From positions 4,814,171 through 4,878,170 of the forward strand of contig NW_009799179.1 of the NCBI RefSeq assembly GCF_000213175.1: 64,000 nucleotides of DNA, written 5' to 3'. Position 1 is the first letter of the stretch. The number at the start of each line of letters is the position of its first letter. Shown in pieces: positions 11,585-23,237 of this stretch. Below the pieces are notes generated by a model, which ran no database searches, was not told where the DNA came from, and worked only from the letters and a program-made list of their open reading frames with translations. Source of the stretch: Neurospora tetrasperma FGSC 2508 (Eukaryota > Ascomycota > Sordariomycetes > Sordariales > Sordariaceae). The position numbers and the translations under genes were made by a program.

Positions 11585-12660
11585 ATGACAAAGTGGCAAC
11601 AGCACGGGATTGTGGCATGTTGGCCGGCTTCGACTTTCATCCCATTGCCAACTCACGAGCCAGTATGCCGTATGCCCGTATCCCACCACCGACGAAGTGG
11701 CGACGATAGCAGCAACCCATCTATGACTCCAAAGGCAACAATTTCCACAAATGGTAATGTGAGCGAGTGTATTCAAGGACTCGGCATTGACGGGTTTGTG
11801 GCTCCCCAATTTATCCATGCCCACCGCCTCCCGTTTGACAACCTTGTCCTATATACTAGTAAGCACGACATACTATTTCACGGCGATACGGAGTTGCCTG
11901 CCGGTGCTCAGATATTTGGGTGACGACGACTGGTTATGCAGGTGATGCGATGCGACTCGCGTTGTGTGGTGACGAATGACAGATCGAGGATGCTATTCAC
12001 AACCGATTTCCAAGTGGTCAGTCAGCTGTTCCGGTAAGCATTGTTTACCATGTCACCTCCAATGTCAACCGCTATCATCTTATCCTCGTCGTTGACAACG
12101 CCTGGAATATATGACCGATAGCTTTGCATCATGCTCGGACGTACAAAAACATTCTGAAGACTACACGTTACTGAATCCTCAATCAGGGTCCGCTATGCCC
12201 TGGCTCCTGGCTAGAAAAGCCTGGAAGGGAACATTCCTGTGCCAAAGATTCTGGTGCAATACGCCCTGCTTCCTGCATCAAGCTAGTGTTGAGGTGTCCA
12301 GCAACCACCCTTGGCTTCTCAGGGTGCCATGCCACACCCGTTGATCGTCTGCGAAAAAGTTATCTCGGGGCTCTTTCGCGACTGGGTACCAAAACCACAT
12401 GCTTCTTGTGCATCTGTCAGATGGACGTTGCAAAGATGAGGCATATGGCGGATTCCATATAGCGTCTCAGCGTCCAGTCCTTGTGGGCATTTGGTGTTCG
12501 GAGAAGTGTGCAAGACTGAGACTCAAACGGCTACAGCCATCGGAGACGGCCTTCGGAAAATGGTCGTCCTGGAACCGGGAGGCGATCCTAATTTGTGCGA
12601 CAGACGTGCAGGAGGCTAGAGGATGGGCCGGCTTCTGTTGGAGTGAGTGGTGAGATTAGA
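11585..12660 (+). pseudogene. Possible decayed protein-coding gene
   Basis: Protein-like segments on the plus strand lie in changing frames: 11983-12114 (contains VSIVYHVTSNVNRYHLILVV), 12111-12195 (contains EDYTLLNPQSGS), about 12213-12285 (contains EGNIPVPKILVQYALLP), 12330-12440 (contains PHPLIVCEKVISGLFRDWVP) and 12557-12620 (contains VVLEPGGDPNLCDRR, resembling an ankyrin-repeat hairpin). No arrangement of normal introns that I could find joins them cleanly, so a host gene broken by frameshifts and stops is the likeliest reading. Family unknown. A multi-intron gene with unusual splice sites remains possible. Confidence 0.25.
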
Positions 12661-12889
12661 CTGGATGGGGGAACAAAGTGTCTGAGCCACATCGTCAAGT
12701 CCAGGACCCTGGTCTACGCCGGTCTACCTGGGCTTGTTGCTACCCAGAGGTAGCGTTGGACTGTCGGTGCCCATGGTGCCTTACCCCATATAAACCTTAC
12801 TCTTTGCAACATCCAACGGCCTTGCGCAACCTGGATTATGGGCGCCGGCTTGCCTTCTACGGAGGGCGTTTTTCCGCTCGACTCCGGTT

Positions 12890-14408
12890 TCCCTTTCCTT
12901 CACGTCCCAATTACCGACTTTCTCTCATTTTACTGTAGATAGGCTCCAGCCCAGCCTCCAGCGTCATCTAAGCTGTCCACCGATCTTGCCTATCCCGTGC
13001 CATACGTAGGTCGTGCCGGGAAGCTGGTTGGTTCTGCCGAGCGCCAGAAAACGTGGTCAACTCGTGTCTTCCCCGCGACCGGTGAATCTCTCTTCTCCCC
13101 CCTCATCTCCTACAAACCTTCACCGATTTCATCCCTCACTGCCACTACGAGACAAAGGCGTCCATTCAACCTGGAAAACCCCCGCCGTCGACTCTTGGTT
13201 CTCCACCGGACGACATTGCAACAAGTTTGGGGATTCAGCTTGGCCGACGCCCGTGGGACAAGCCGACCTAGGCGCCAAAAAAGTTCCTCCCAAGTACCTT
13301 TCCTCCCATCTACCACTGTCTGCTACCTACTGCCTGACACAGTAGAGATAACACCCGAAACTCAGTTGGCGACTCCTCCCCTCTGAGGTCCCCGTTTGTT
13401 CTTCACCGTCCTGCGGCCAAGCCGTTTCTGGGTTGAACACCACAGCATAGCGCCTTCACCGGCCAATTTACCTCACGGCCACCGCACACATTGTCTCCAT
13501 CTACTGTCGTCAGATCGATCAACCTGCCTGCGGGGTGACTGATCTACCCCGTCTGCTCACTCCGGGATTTTGCTTCCGCCTTCATCGTCGCTCAAATCAC
13601 TTCTGGAACTGGACAGCAGAGCAGTTCGGCTTGATTTTAGCTGCATATTTTGCTGTCGAAATCTGTTTTTGTCTGTTGGACGTCTCCATTGTCTGGATAT
13701 CGTCGGCTCACAGGCTTGGCCACTCGCCCGCCATCTATCTGTGTGAGCTCTGCAGACATTGGCCTCTTTGCGACGGCACCTGGCCTCTTGGTGGTAGGCC
13801 AAATCAAGTCGGAGAAGAAGAGCATTTTGTTACTCGGGCAAATTAGGCGTTGGGTTGGCGGCACTCGAGCGAGAAATCTGTGCTACCGTCCACAGACAGC
13901 TCGCTTCAAGGTTGCCTTACCCTTCCGGTTCCTCACCGGCACCTCCACTCCTCACCATCGGCCTTCCTCTTTCCTCTCACCCCTCCCTCATTCTATCTCA
14001 ACGGTTTACAGTCCTGACACCCACAGCTGCACTCTTCGCTCCTCTTTGTCACGCTGTCTGCAGCTCTCCATTGATTCATCGTTACGACCTGCTCTCTCCG
14101 GGGCGATGGCGCTCCTGTGAGGATGCCCGGTCTCCGCAACAACCTCACTTCAGTCCCCAACGTCCCCTAGGTACACCTTGGTACTGAAACGGCCCTCTCC
14201 TTGCTTACTTGCAGTCTACACAGCGGTACCGGGGTGCTATAGTGCTGGATGTCATTTGTTTCCACCGTGCTTCTATTCCACCTACTACCCTACCTTACCT
14301 AATACGGCACACCTGGCGGTACCTTTCGACAAAGTACACCCACCCATTCCCGTTTGCCCGTGTTTCTCGCCCTGTCAGACATACCTCCACAGTCTTATTC
14401 CATCCGCC
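12890..14408 (+). promoter_or_regulatory. CT-rich leader region of the C6 factor gene
   Basis: The plus strand becomes strongly pyrimidine-rich (runs such as TTTCCCTTTCCTTC, CTCTTCTCCCCCCTC), typical of long 5' leaders and core promoters of fungal regulatory genes. Many short ATG-initiated frames occur here and would be upstream ORFs if the region is transcribed. A CA/CATA microsatellite follows at 14552-14582, inside the proposed first intron. No transcript evidence is available from sequence alone. Confidence 0.35.
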
Positions 14409-17400
14409 ATGGTAAGAAACCCAATTTCTTTCTTTCCGGTCGCGGTAGGCTGCATGACCCCAGAATGAAGATCTCCATATCTGATCCTCTTCTGTGCCTG
14501 CTAGCTAGACCGTCGAGTGTTTCCCAAACTTACACTCCCCCATCACATTCGCACACACATACATACTTACATACATACATACGCCTTCACACTCTTCCCT
14601 TCTTCCGGGTCATCCTACCCATACCCCTACACTAGCCCTCCTCCCCGATTCCCATGTTTGCCATGGCCCGCCTCACCGGTTCTGACGCACCACTTCTTTG
14701 AGCGCCCACTCTCTCATCTGCCCTTCTTGTTCATCCGATGTGCGGTGAATTGATGTTGCTTGTATAGAACCCCAATTTAAGGAAGCGCCGGGCTTACTGT
14801 CCCGAGCAATCGCCTGCCGAGCCAGTACTTCAGGACTTCCCTCATCGATCATCGCCCGGATGTTTTGAGACCCCACCCCTGCCGCTCAACAACTACCTGC
14901 CGCTCAACAATCAGTATATACTTAGGCAGGCCCCCGACATCGAGGTGACTATCACAGTGTCTCTTTACGATCTGTTGAACTTGCATCGTCCAGAACAGCG
15001 ACAGTTGTTGCTTGAGAAAGCCGCACCGAGTCTCGAGGTCCCAGTTGGCACTCTTCTGGAACTCACCAAGCTGCAGTCGTACTCCCAAAAGAGGCCACGT
15101 CTCAATCCACCCCTCCCCATGTCAACATCATATACGGACGATGCATCTGGGCATGAGAAGAGCCAGGAGAAGTCGCCACCCAGAGGGCGATCAAATCATG
15201 ATCCCAACAACGAGTTCCGCAAACCTTCTATTGCCTTTGCTGCTGAGCCTGGCTGTTTCCCGCCAGGTTGGAGTGGCGGGCCATTAGCAAGCTGCCTCGG
15301 AGATTACTTGTGCCCGCCATTCTCAAGCTTTATCGGCCCTTCAGGTAAGTTCACAGGTGTTGGCAGATATGGTAAACCCGCAATTCTGACTGTGGCTGCA
15401 GAATACTCACCCCTCCCACCTACCACACAGCATGAGTATGGCGGTGTCAGACCAGCTATGGTTGATGGCGTGGCATCCTTTCAGCCTACCACCCCAGTCT
15501 CCATGAGCTCGACATCTGTACCATCAGATCCGATAAACCTATTTGGGAATGGTGGTGATCCAGAAATTAGGGATCCTTTCTTGGCCAGTTACCCGCCACT
15601 TCAGCCTACTCCACTAACTGGAATGCAGCCTTTGACAGCCAGAGAAGAGATGATTTATCCCACCACTTCGCCAATCGCTAACTACGATGGTTCGCCTGAC
15701 AGCTCTCGTGCAGCAGTGAAAAATGCTGGTGTTCGGCCGCCCCAGCCGCATCTTGGGAGTCCCACAGTTACATCACTCATCTCAAGCAGCTATCTAGCTG
15801 AACTTGACCCTTCAGTGTATGGACGGACGGGAAGTATGCCGGGCACACATCAAGGTTATAACATGACCGAGCAAGCTTTTGGCGTGAAGAATGATACGAT
15901 CAGATACGAAATGAAACAGCGGTCCTCAGCATTTGACATGTTTCCCCAGTCAAGAACCATCTCAGCCAGACGTGGCCCCTTCAAGAACCACGACCAGCGT
16001 GAACAGACAGCTCACACCAGGAAAATTGGAAGCTGTATCAGGTGCCGAATGCAGCGAATTCGGGTCAGTAGTACTTTTTGTCGCATCGGTCATTGGACCA
16101 TCCCTCATTAATGCAATTCTGCTCTACGTAGTGCAACCTCGATCCTGAAAATGAAAAAGGACCCTGCCTGGGATGCAAGAAGATTGCGGCAAACACCACC
16201 AAGATCTACCGGTTGAACTGCCTGCGTTGGAAGATCATGGACATCAAGCTATTCAAGCCTGGTCAAGTCAAGGACCACAAATGGACCGAGCGCTGGAAAG
16301 ACAGCGTGGTAGATGACATTGGAAACTGGGCCTCTTCGGAAGTGAGGACAATCAGAGTCACTGAAGGGTATACCGGTAAATGGATCGAGCTCCAGGTCCG
16401 TCAGTTCGAACCGCAGCCTGGCGACAGCCTATACAGAAAGTGGGTTTCCAAGAACGGCGAGGTTAAGCGAGCCGAAGTCCCGGCCTTTGCTATCGTCGAC
16501 ATGGAATCCGCCAAGACCTCGTTCAACGAGTACATCAAGCGGGCCCTGGGAAACTGCTGCACCTACCTGCTGCGCAAGGAAAAGCTCCTCCAACGTACAT
16601 ACTCTCTTGCCATTAAGATTATGAAGCACTCATCCACGCACGAAACCGAACGCAGGCTGATCAAGAGCACTCTCGATCTCTGGATGTCAGTAAGGCTGAC
16701 AACCAAGTCGTTCGAGATCGTCGGGGAGGAGAGGCTGGGCATGCCGCAAAATATTATCGATGACCCGGACAGTCCTTTGTGCGGCAAGATCCCGCTGCCT
16801 CCGGTTATGGGAGCGCAGATTGATTCCATCCTGATCCATCAGGTCCAGCCCCAACTTCGCCGAGACACGCTGGAGGAGCTGCAGAAGATGACTCAGGAGA
16901 AGAAGCAGAGAACATGGCTTACCACGTATCTGGTGACGTTTATCCTGTTACACAACATCGCCCTCATCACCAAACACGACGCAGATTACGCCAAAAAACA
17001 CAACCTGGGGAGGCGATTTGCCAGGGAAGACAGCGTCAGAGAGTACAACATTGGTGAGTTACTTGGCTGCCTACCGACTTGACTTGCCCAAATTTCCCTC
17101 TCCCCCGGAGCGGGGCAAATCTAGAAGCAGAGTGTCACGATGCTGTTTGGTTATTTTGGGCGGCCGCCGCCGCCCACCAACTGTTCCGGGTTTCCTTGTT
17201 CGTGGTTATTGGGCCATGTGACCATGTGATGCATATTTGACAGGCACGTCATTGACTGATGAAACAAAAACAGGAGCAAATACACTTCTCGCCTACTTCC
17301 ACTATTGCAACCGCGCGATCTACCCATTCTCTGCGGAATGCAAGGATCCAGACCTCCAAAGCATGGCGGAGCTTGACGGAGACGCCATGCGATTCGTGCG

Positions 17401-17658
17401 CGAGACACGGAACTTAGTAGCTGAACACAGTGAGTTGTACTCTTACAATGCTGCAGATACATTTATACATACCTTGCCCCAAATCTCAAACATAGGACAC
17501 ATGGCGGATGCGAGTTGGAGGCTAACTTTTGTTTTTCCTCTTTTCCTGGAATAGAATCAGATTGGGAACAAGTGTTGGCGAGAGAAGAGTACGAGGACCA
17601 GTACTACTATGTCAGTCAGCTTTATGAGCCAAACTGGCAACCTCGAGTCATGACCTAG
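14409..17658 (+). CDS. Zn2Cys6 transcription factor with wide final Cys loop
   Basis: Six-exon model, 807 aa: 14409-14411, 14768-15344, 15402-16063, 16132-17053, 17274-17429, 17555-17658. The zinc cluster spans the 16064-16131 intron: Cys405-X2-Cys408-X6-Cys415-X10-Cys426-X2-Cys429-X14-Cys444. The last spacing (14) is wider than the usual 6-9. The N-terminal ~400 residues are Pro/Ser/Thr-rich and disordered; the C-terminal region after the cluster is a helical fungal regulatory domain containing GANTLLAYFHYCNR. The zinc cluster being central rather than N-terminal is unusual but known in some fungal subfamilies. Start: the frame is open upstream to an acceptor TATAG at 14767, and an ATG immediately followed by GTAAGA at 14412 joins in phase, giving a one-codon first exon. 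A fallback start is ATG 15119. The 57-nt intron 15345-15401 has no in-frame stop. An alternative acceptor at 17243 would add 10 residues. Presumed nuclear DNA-binding regulator; targets unknown. Confidence 0.85.
14552..14582. repeat. (CA)n/(CATA)n microsatellite
   Basis: Short tandem repeat inside the proposed first intron of the C6 factor gene. Confidence 0.8.
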
Positions 17659-19433
17659 ACTCTGGATGGATGCTGGTGGTGATGGGGCTCTTGGCTATGC
17701 TGGTTGGTAACTGACCCAACGAACGAGTGGTGGTCCATATGTTGTCGTGTGCTATCACGGTCCGTCGACGAGTTGGTTCCAAGTTTACAGGTCGTGTCGT
17801 CTGCAACTGAGCGGAAGTAGAAAATTGAGGAGGCTGTCTCGATGCCATGGCTGGATAACTGGATATTTGTTGCAGCCTGGGGCTTGGCCAATACCAGAAA
17901 GAGACGAACGCAGGGAAAGCACGCAGCCTACATTACAATCGCATGCCGCAGAAGCAGGAGTAGGACTGGCGGTCGTTGCGGACACCCCCGTGTGAGTGTG
18001 TTAGAGGGATGAAAATGAGGCGCATCGAAAGTAAAAGAAGGAAAGAGGTGGGACAGGGCAGCGTTTGGATTGTCCTGTCCTGGCACATCCCGGCCAAGTT
18101 TCCCCCTCTCTCGGCCAAACGACGCACCCGGATGGGGGCGTGTTGCGTGCTGTTAAGCTGCTTGGTGTGTGTAAGGGATGGATAAGAGCAACAAGCTAGG
18201 TACCTTGGCCAGGAAGAGGACGATAGAACGCTGGATTTTGGCTCTTTTGCTGAGAGTGGAAGCAGGGAATAGGGCGAATGAATGAGTGTGTAAATAGGTA
18301 TGGATTCGCATGATTCGTTCAATTTGGTGTTTGTCCATATGGAAGCATATGAGGTTGAGTGGTTTAATAATTCACTTTGGAAGATTCGTTTCTTTGCATG
18401 ACTCGAGACTCTCCGTCCAATCGTGTCGGCATGCTGTAGAAAACAGAAGTGGAAGTTACATGCCTGGTTTAAAGAAATACTTGCTCTGTCTACACAAATG
18501 TTCAATCCAGTCAGTAATGACGGAAGGTGATTCGTCCTTTGCTATTGGTTGCTCGCAGGACTCGGTCTGCAACCTGGCACCTTCCTTGCCGCTGTGAGCT
18601 TCAGCGAATGCAGGCGCATCTGTGATGTGTGTCACCACTTGTCCAAAGACGGATGATTGCGCGATGACGGCGGATATATTTCTGGAGGTATGTATCAGAC
18701 TTTGTGGGTGCCATTCGAGGCCTGCCACCCACGATTACAGTGAAGAGAAATGCATGAAGCCGGTCAAGTAGTTTACATACCAAGTGCCTGGATATAGGAA
18801 AGGGGGGCAGAGGTGGTCAGTCGGCTGAACAACCCGACATCAGGCGAACCAGGTGGGTGGGCCCGTGGGCCCGCTGTAGGATGACGGGGAATGCGGCGAG
18901 GATCGTCGGCTGTCGCTGTGAACATCCCCGTCAACATGATCCATAACGTTCCACCTTGGTGGTAACCCCGGCTCGCTGGGGTCACTTCATCACAGCTCAA
19001 AACGGCAAGAGAACCACTTTTCAGAACTACACAGAAAATGTTCTACCCAAATGATAGGCTGGTGTCTTCTCTTTTGCCGCTCTACAATACCAATAGTTTG
19101 CTAGCTGTCTACATGTGCTCCGGATCGAACAACAATGGAGCCGGGATGAACGGAACAGATGGCATCTGCTTCAATCAAGAAGGAAGGATGGATTACCGTC
19201 TCAAGTGAGCGCAAGCAAGCACCAAGCACTCATGCATTCTCCCGATGAAGCTGTCAAGCTAAAGCACCTCTACGTACATCAAGCCAGATACAGGACTAGG
19301 TAAGTAAGTTGCAAATGTTTGTCGAGGTTGTTTGCTACATGTCTCACCTTCAGTGCGGCTCCTCGCGGCGACGTTCATCGCATGTCTTACTCTACCCCAG
19401 CAAGGCGGCGGGTCTGGGGTGGTGTGGGTGCAC

Positions 19434-19481
19434 GGGGCGGGCGGGGCGGGGCGGGGCGGAGCGGCCGGGCGGGGGCGGGTC
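19434..19481 (+). repeat. G-rich tract, potential G-quadruplex
   Basis: At least five runs of three or more G separated by single C or short spacers (GGGGCGGGCGGGGCGGGG core) on the plus strand. This satisfies the usual G3+N1-7 quadruplex pattern. It sits in intergenic DNA with no gene within 1.7 kb. Confidence 0.6.
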
Positions 19482-19580
19482 GTTTCTCAGACCTCCAGTG
19501 GGTCCTTCCATCCTAGAGGTAACTTCCATCCCTGCCTTTTGATGCGCGATGCCATCCAGGCTTTGACGACTACCTAGAGG

Positions 19581-19604
19581 TACCTACCTACCTACCTACC
19601 TACC
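19581..19604. repeat. (TACC)6 microsatellite
   Basis: Six perfect tandem copies of TACC. Single GGTA/TACC words are also scattered through other intergenic stretches of this window. Confidence 0.9.
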
Positions 19605-22600
19605 GTCACCACATATCATGGTAGGTACTACCCATGCCTTGTTTGCACATTCCTCTGGTCTCTCCAAGCTCCAGCATCCGGCCAGGTAAGATTGAAGGAA
19701 TCATTTTGTGGCCTCCAACTGAATCCCAGCGACCATTTCTACATGTACACCATCCCCAAATTCCACCTCACTCGGATCTTGCCCCGAGATCCTGCCCATC
19801 CAATGAAGCCGACTCTTCAAGTAGATAGGGACATATCTCAGCTGGACTTTAAACACCATCCTGTGAGCTGCAATTCTGCGTCTGCAGTCTTATCTGCTGT
19901 ACGCCTGCCACATCTCTCAAACTATCCTGAGACCTGGCTGCTCTCAATTCAGTTCAAATCCTCGAAAACATGATCCCAGCAACCTGAGTATCACTATTTC
20001 AAGTTGCTAGAGAGCAACTTTCACTGACAAAGTCAACTCACCAGCTGGTACGATCTCGCCGGTTACCTTACCCCTTTTTTTCTACCTCGGGAACTAGGTA
20101 AGCGAACTAGGGGGGGAAAAGTGTCTCCTGTTTCTTGATGGTGTGAGCAGAAGCCGGTCCGCCGCGGCATGGCCACGCAGTCGGCCGATTCCTTTAACAT
20201 GGCAAAAGCACCGTACCGCTGTCACCACTGTGTATGCTTCAATACGGCTCCACGCAAGATTGGCCCAGATTGGGCTAGGTAGCAAGACGGGCACCTACAT
20301 TGGACACTCACTCTTTCCTGCTGCTCCTAGACTGGCTGCGCATGGTGAGCTGCTAGCCCAACAAGTTTCAATATGTTCAACGAAAAACAACCCGGCCTCT
20401 TACGCCATGGATCTCACCAACTTTCATGGGTAAAATTGGGTGCTGAATCCAAAACGACACGATCAATCAGGCACCGATTGTTCGGACATGCCCCCGAGCG
20501 AGTCGTCTCTCATCCGTTGTTCATTGCCGACTACTCTTTGCGAAAACCTATGAGATGCGAGCAATGAGGCATAACTCGTGTCATCGGCTGTCTTCAACGG
20601 GCCCCTGCAGTGACCCGTTGATCTGTGATCGCACCCTGTACTAACTGCTCAAACCTAGTCGTCACTCGGTCAGTTGTTAGGCCAACCACTCACACCATAC
20701 TCTCGCCTACTGTGTGTTTGCTGGTTTTCGGAAAGGGCGAGTGTGGACAACTTGGTCCTGCCGTTTTCACACCCATGGAGGCTGAAGACCAACGAAGATT
20801 GGCGTGGATTATCCAGATTCTGAACTGCAATGACGTCCTCTTTTTGTTAGCCATGAAACAGATTTTGGTCACCGGTTGGCACAGGTTGACCAGACAGGCA
20901 CCGTGAGTAACACCAGGACCGGTTGCTGCTCATCTCAAACAAACGATCACACACCAACACTTGCACATCCTTTCTTTCTGTACGATGCAGGAGGATATGG
21001 TACAAATCATCCTCAATTTGATTTCTTTCATTTCGTCTTTCAGTCGTCGTCCTCAATTCCACTTGGCCACTGGACAGCCCCAAGCTGAGGCACCAGCATC
21101 GTCCGGGGTATCATTCTTAACCTGTCACCTTCGTTGAGCCTTTGCTTTCAACTATCTCACATATTACAGCCCTAGTTGAAGTTGGCTCAGTCTCGCTCAG
21201 CTGTATTTCGGGTCACACAAGTCACACAACATGGCGGGAAGGCAATGGCCATCAAGTCCCCTCCATGGTCCCTTCATTTTCTGTCCCTCCTTCGGGACTG
21301 ACGCCGAGTCAAACCGACAGGTTCGACCACTGGTTGTCGGGACACACAGTTTTCGTCCTCATTCTTTCCTTGTCTTTGTTTCTCACCGAACGTTAATCTG
21401 CACCCAGCTGGGTCTCTCTTGCTTCAAGTTTGGCGATGTGGCAACTCTGAGTAGTCGGACTTGCGAATCACGGCAGCAAGTGTGCATCGTATAATTGTGT
21501 GTTCAGCTTGTCGCTCGGGCTAGCGCAACGACCGCAGATATTCGGCGGTCGTGTGCATCGTGCCTGCTGGTCGAGTTCGTTCTCGGCTCTTTTTCGAAGG
21601 TCCATCACGGTTTGCGCCGGCCCTGTGATGTGAGGTTCTACTTCCGGCTCGCCACCATTGACTACCTACTTTCCTAAGTATGCTAAGGTAGGTACAGCTG
21701 GCAAGTGGAAACTCTCATCCGGTCCCCGGCAAACTCTTCCTAGCAATGTTTGATGTGATGATCACCTTTACAATGCCTGTTCTCGCATGTCACTTACGCT
21801 ACTTTGTTGGGGACATGAAGCCCGGCCCCGTCTTTACCGGGTACTCCTATACCTAGTGTATCGCCTCGGGAGAGAGCCGCCATGGCCGGTTCCTGCACGG
21901 TCCCCGGTTCCGGGCTACACATTACCATGTAGCCTAGAGTGCTCTAGTCACCTCATGCCGACATGTATTGCTCTCCTTTTCTTCTTTTCGACTTTTTGGG
22001 AATGTTTGCTACACCTGAGCTACAACTAACCTCAAACCCATGCAATTCCTATCTGGCGCTGCATGTCCTTTCCAGCTGAGCCTAGCCCTTCCGTCACCGC
22101 GGATGCCAGGAAGGTTACGGTGGCCCAAGTGTGCGTGAAGGTGCCATGTCACCACCGACCATGTCCTGTGGTGGCCCCGGACCAGGGATGGGACGCCACT
22201 TTCGACATCAACCCGTAGGGCTTTCCTTGTCCCGCAATGTCCCCAACCATGGCTCTGGGTTTGATGTCTAAACAAGAAGTTACATTCAGGCTTCTGTCCT
22301 ATCTAGGTAGGCTCCATGTTGTTGTGTACTATCTACTTCCCCCAGGTTACCTAACCTATCGGCCACCCATGCCCAGCTCACTGACATCAACATGGTCATT
22401 AGGTAGGTACCTTGCACGACCCTCTTGCAGGGGAAACTGTACACCTTATAGGGCCTACCCGCATCCCTGTCAGCGACTTCTTTCTCTTTCGTTTCTTAGC
22501 GGCAGCTCAGAGATCCACTGCTGTCTCCAATTCCGGCAAATTTGACTTCGACACCAACTCATATACTGTGCTTGTGGCATGAACTCGACCTTGACAGCTT

Positions 22601-23237
22601 CACCGGCCTGCACTTACCCTTCTGGTTCACAACATGTCGTCGGCAAGAAGCATCGCGGTGATCAACGGTACCGTCCGTACCTGCACCATCGTCGACGGAA
22701 GCCATGACGAGACTCGTGTCTCTTTCCGTATTCGAGTTCAGAAAATCCTCCTGTCAAGCTCCTAAGTGCTAGCGCGGTCGACCGAGTCGAGGCTTGTTTC
22801 CTTTTCATTGACCTGGTAAGAGGACTTCAAGCTTGACCAGGAGCTGCCTAGGTATGTGTTACGTATATCCAAAGCCAGTCCGGCTTTTAGTTAAAAGGCC
22901 AGACATCTCCTCAATCTTTTGTTCGTGATCTTGTCAACCAGCCGATCTCACCTCAACTTAAAAGTGACTTTCCAGCTTTCCAAGGTCTCGACAATCCGAG
23001 TCCTTGCTTCAGTTCATACATTCAACAACCCAGCGTCCACCAGACCACCAAGTGTGTGCCATATTCCTGCCTTGGGAACCGTGAGTCGCAAGTCTTCCTC
23101 CTGCCTTATTGAAATAGACATTGGCTCGCTGAGGTGAGTGGCATTCTTTGGGAATGTTTGCAAGGGCACCCCTGAAGCTAACATTTACCGCGCAGCTATA
23201 CACGAAGCACCCCACCTATCAGACGACTACCTGCACG

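Larger units (their letters stand above)
7749..14408. other. Long intergenic region upstream of the C6 factor
   Basis: No intact gene of normal size is visible in 6.6 kb. It holds the weak ORF at 8606-8905 (-), a possible decayed gene at 11585-12660 (+), a purine tract at 8277-8300 and, from about 12890, a pyrimidine-rich stretch that looks like the leader of the downstream transcription-factor gene. Confidence 0.5.
17659..23237. other. Gene-free 5.6 kb between C6 factor and TauD gene
   Basis: No open frame of gene quality on either strand. It contains a G-rich tract (19434-19481) and a (TACC)6 microsatellite (19581-19604). A 43-codon ATG frame at 22634-22765, starting MSSARSIAVING, could be an upstream ORF or a shadow. 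The last ~600 nt before 23238 should hold the promoter of the dioxygenase gene. Confidence 0.55.
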
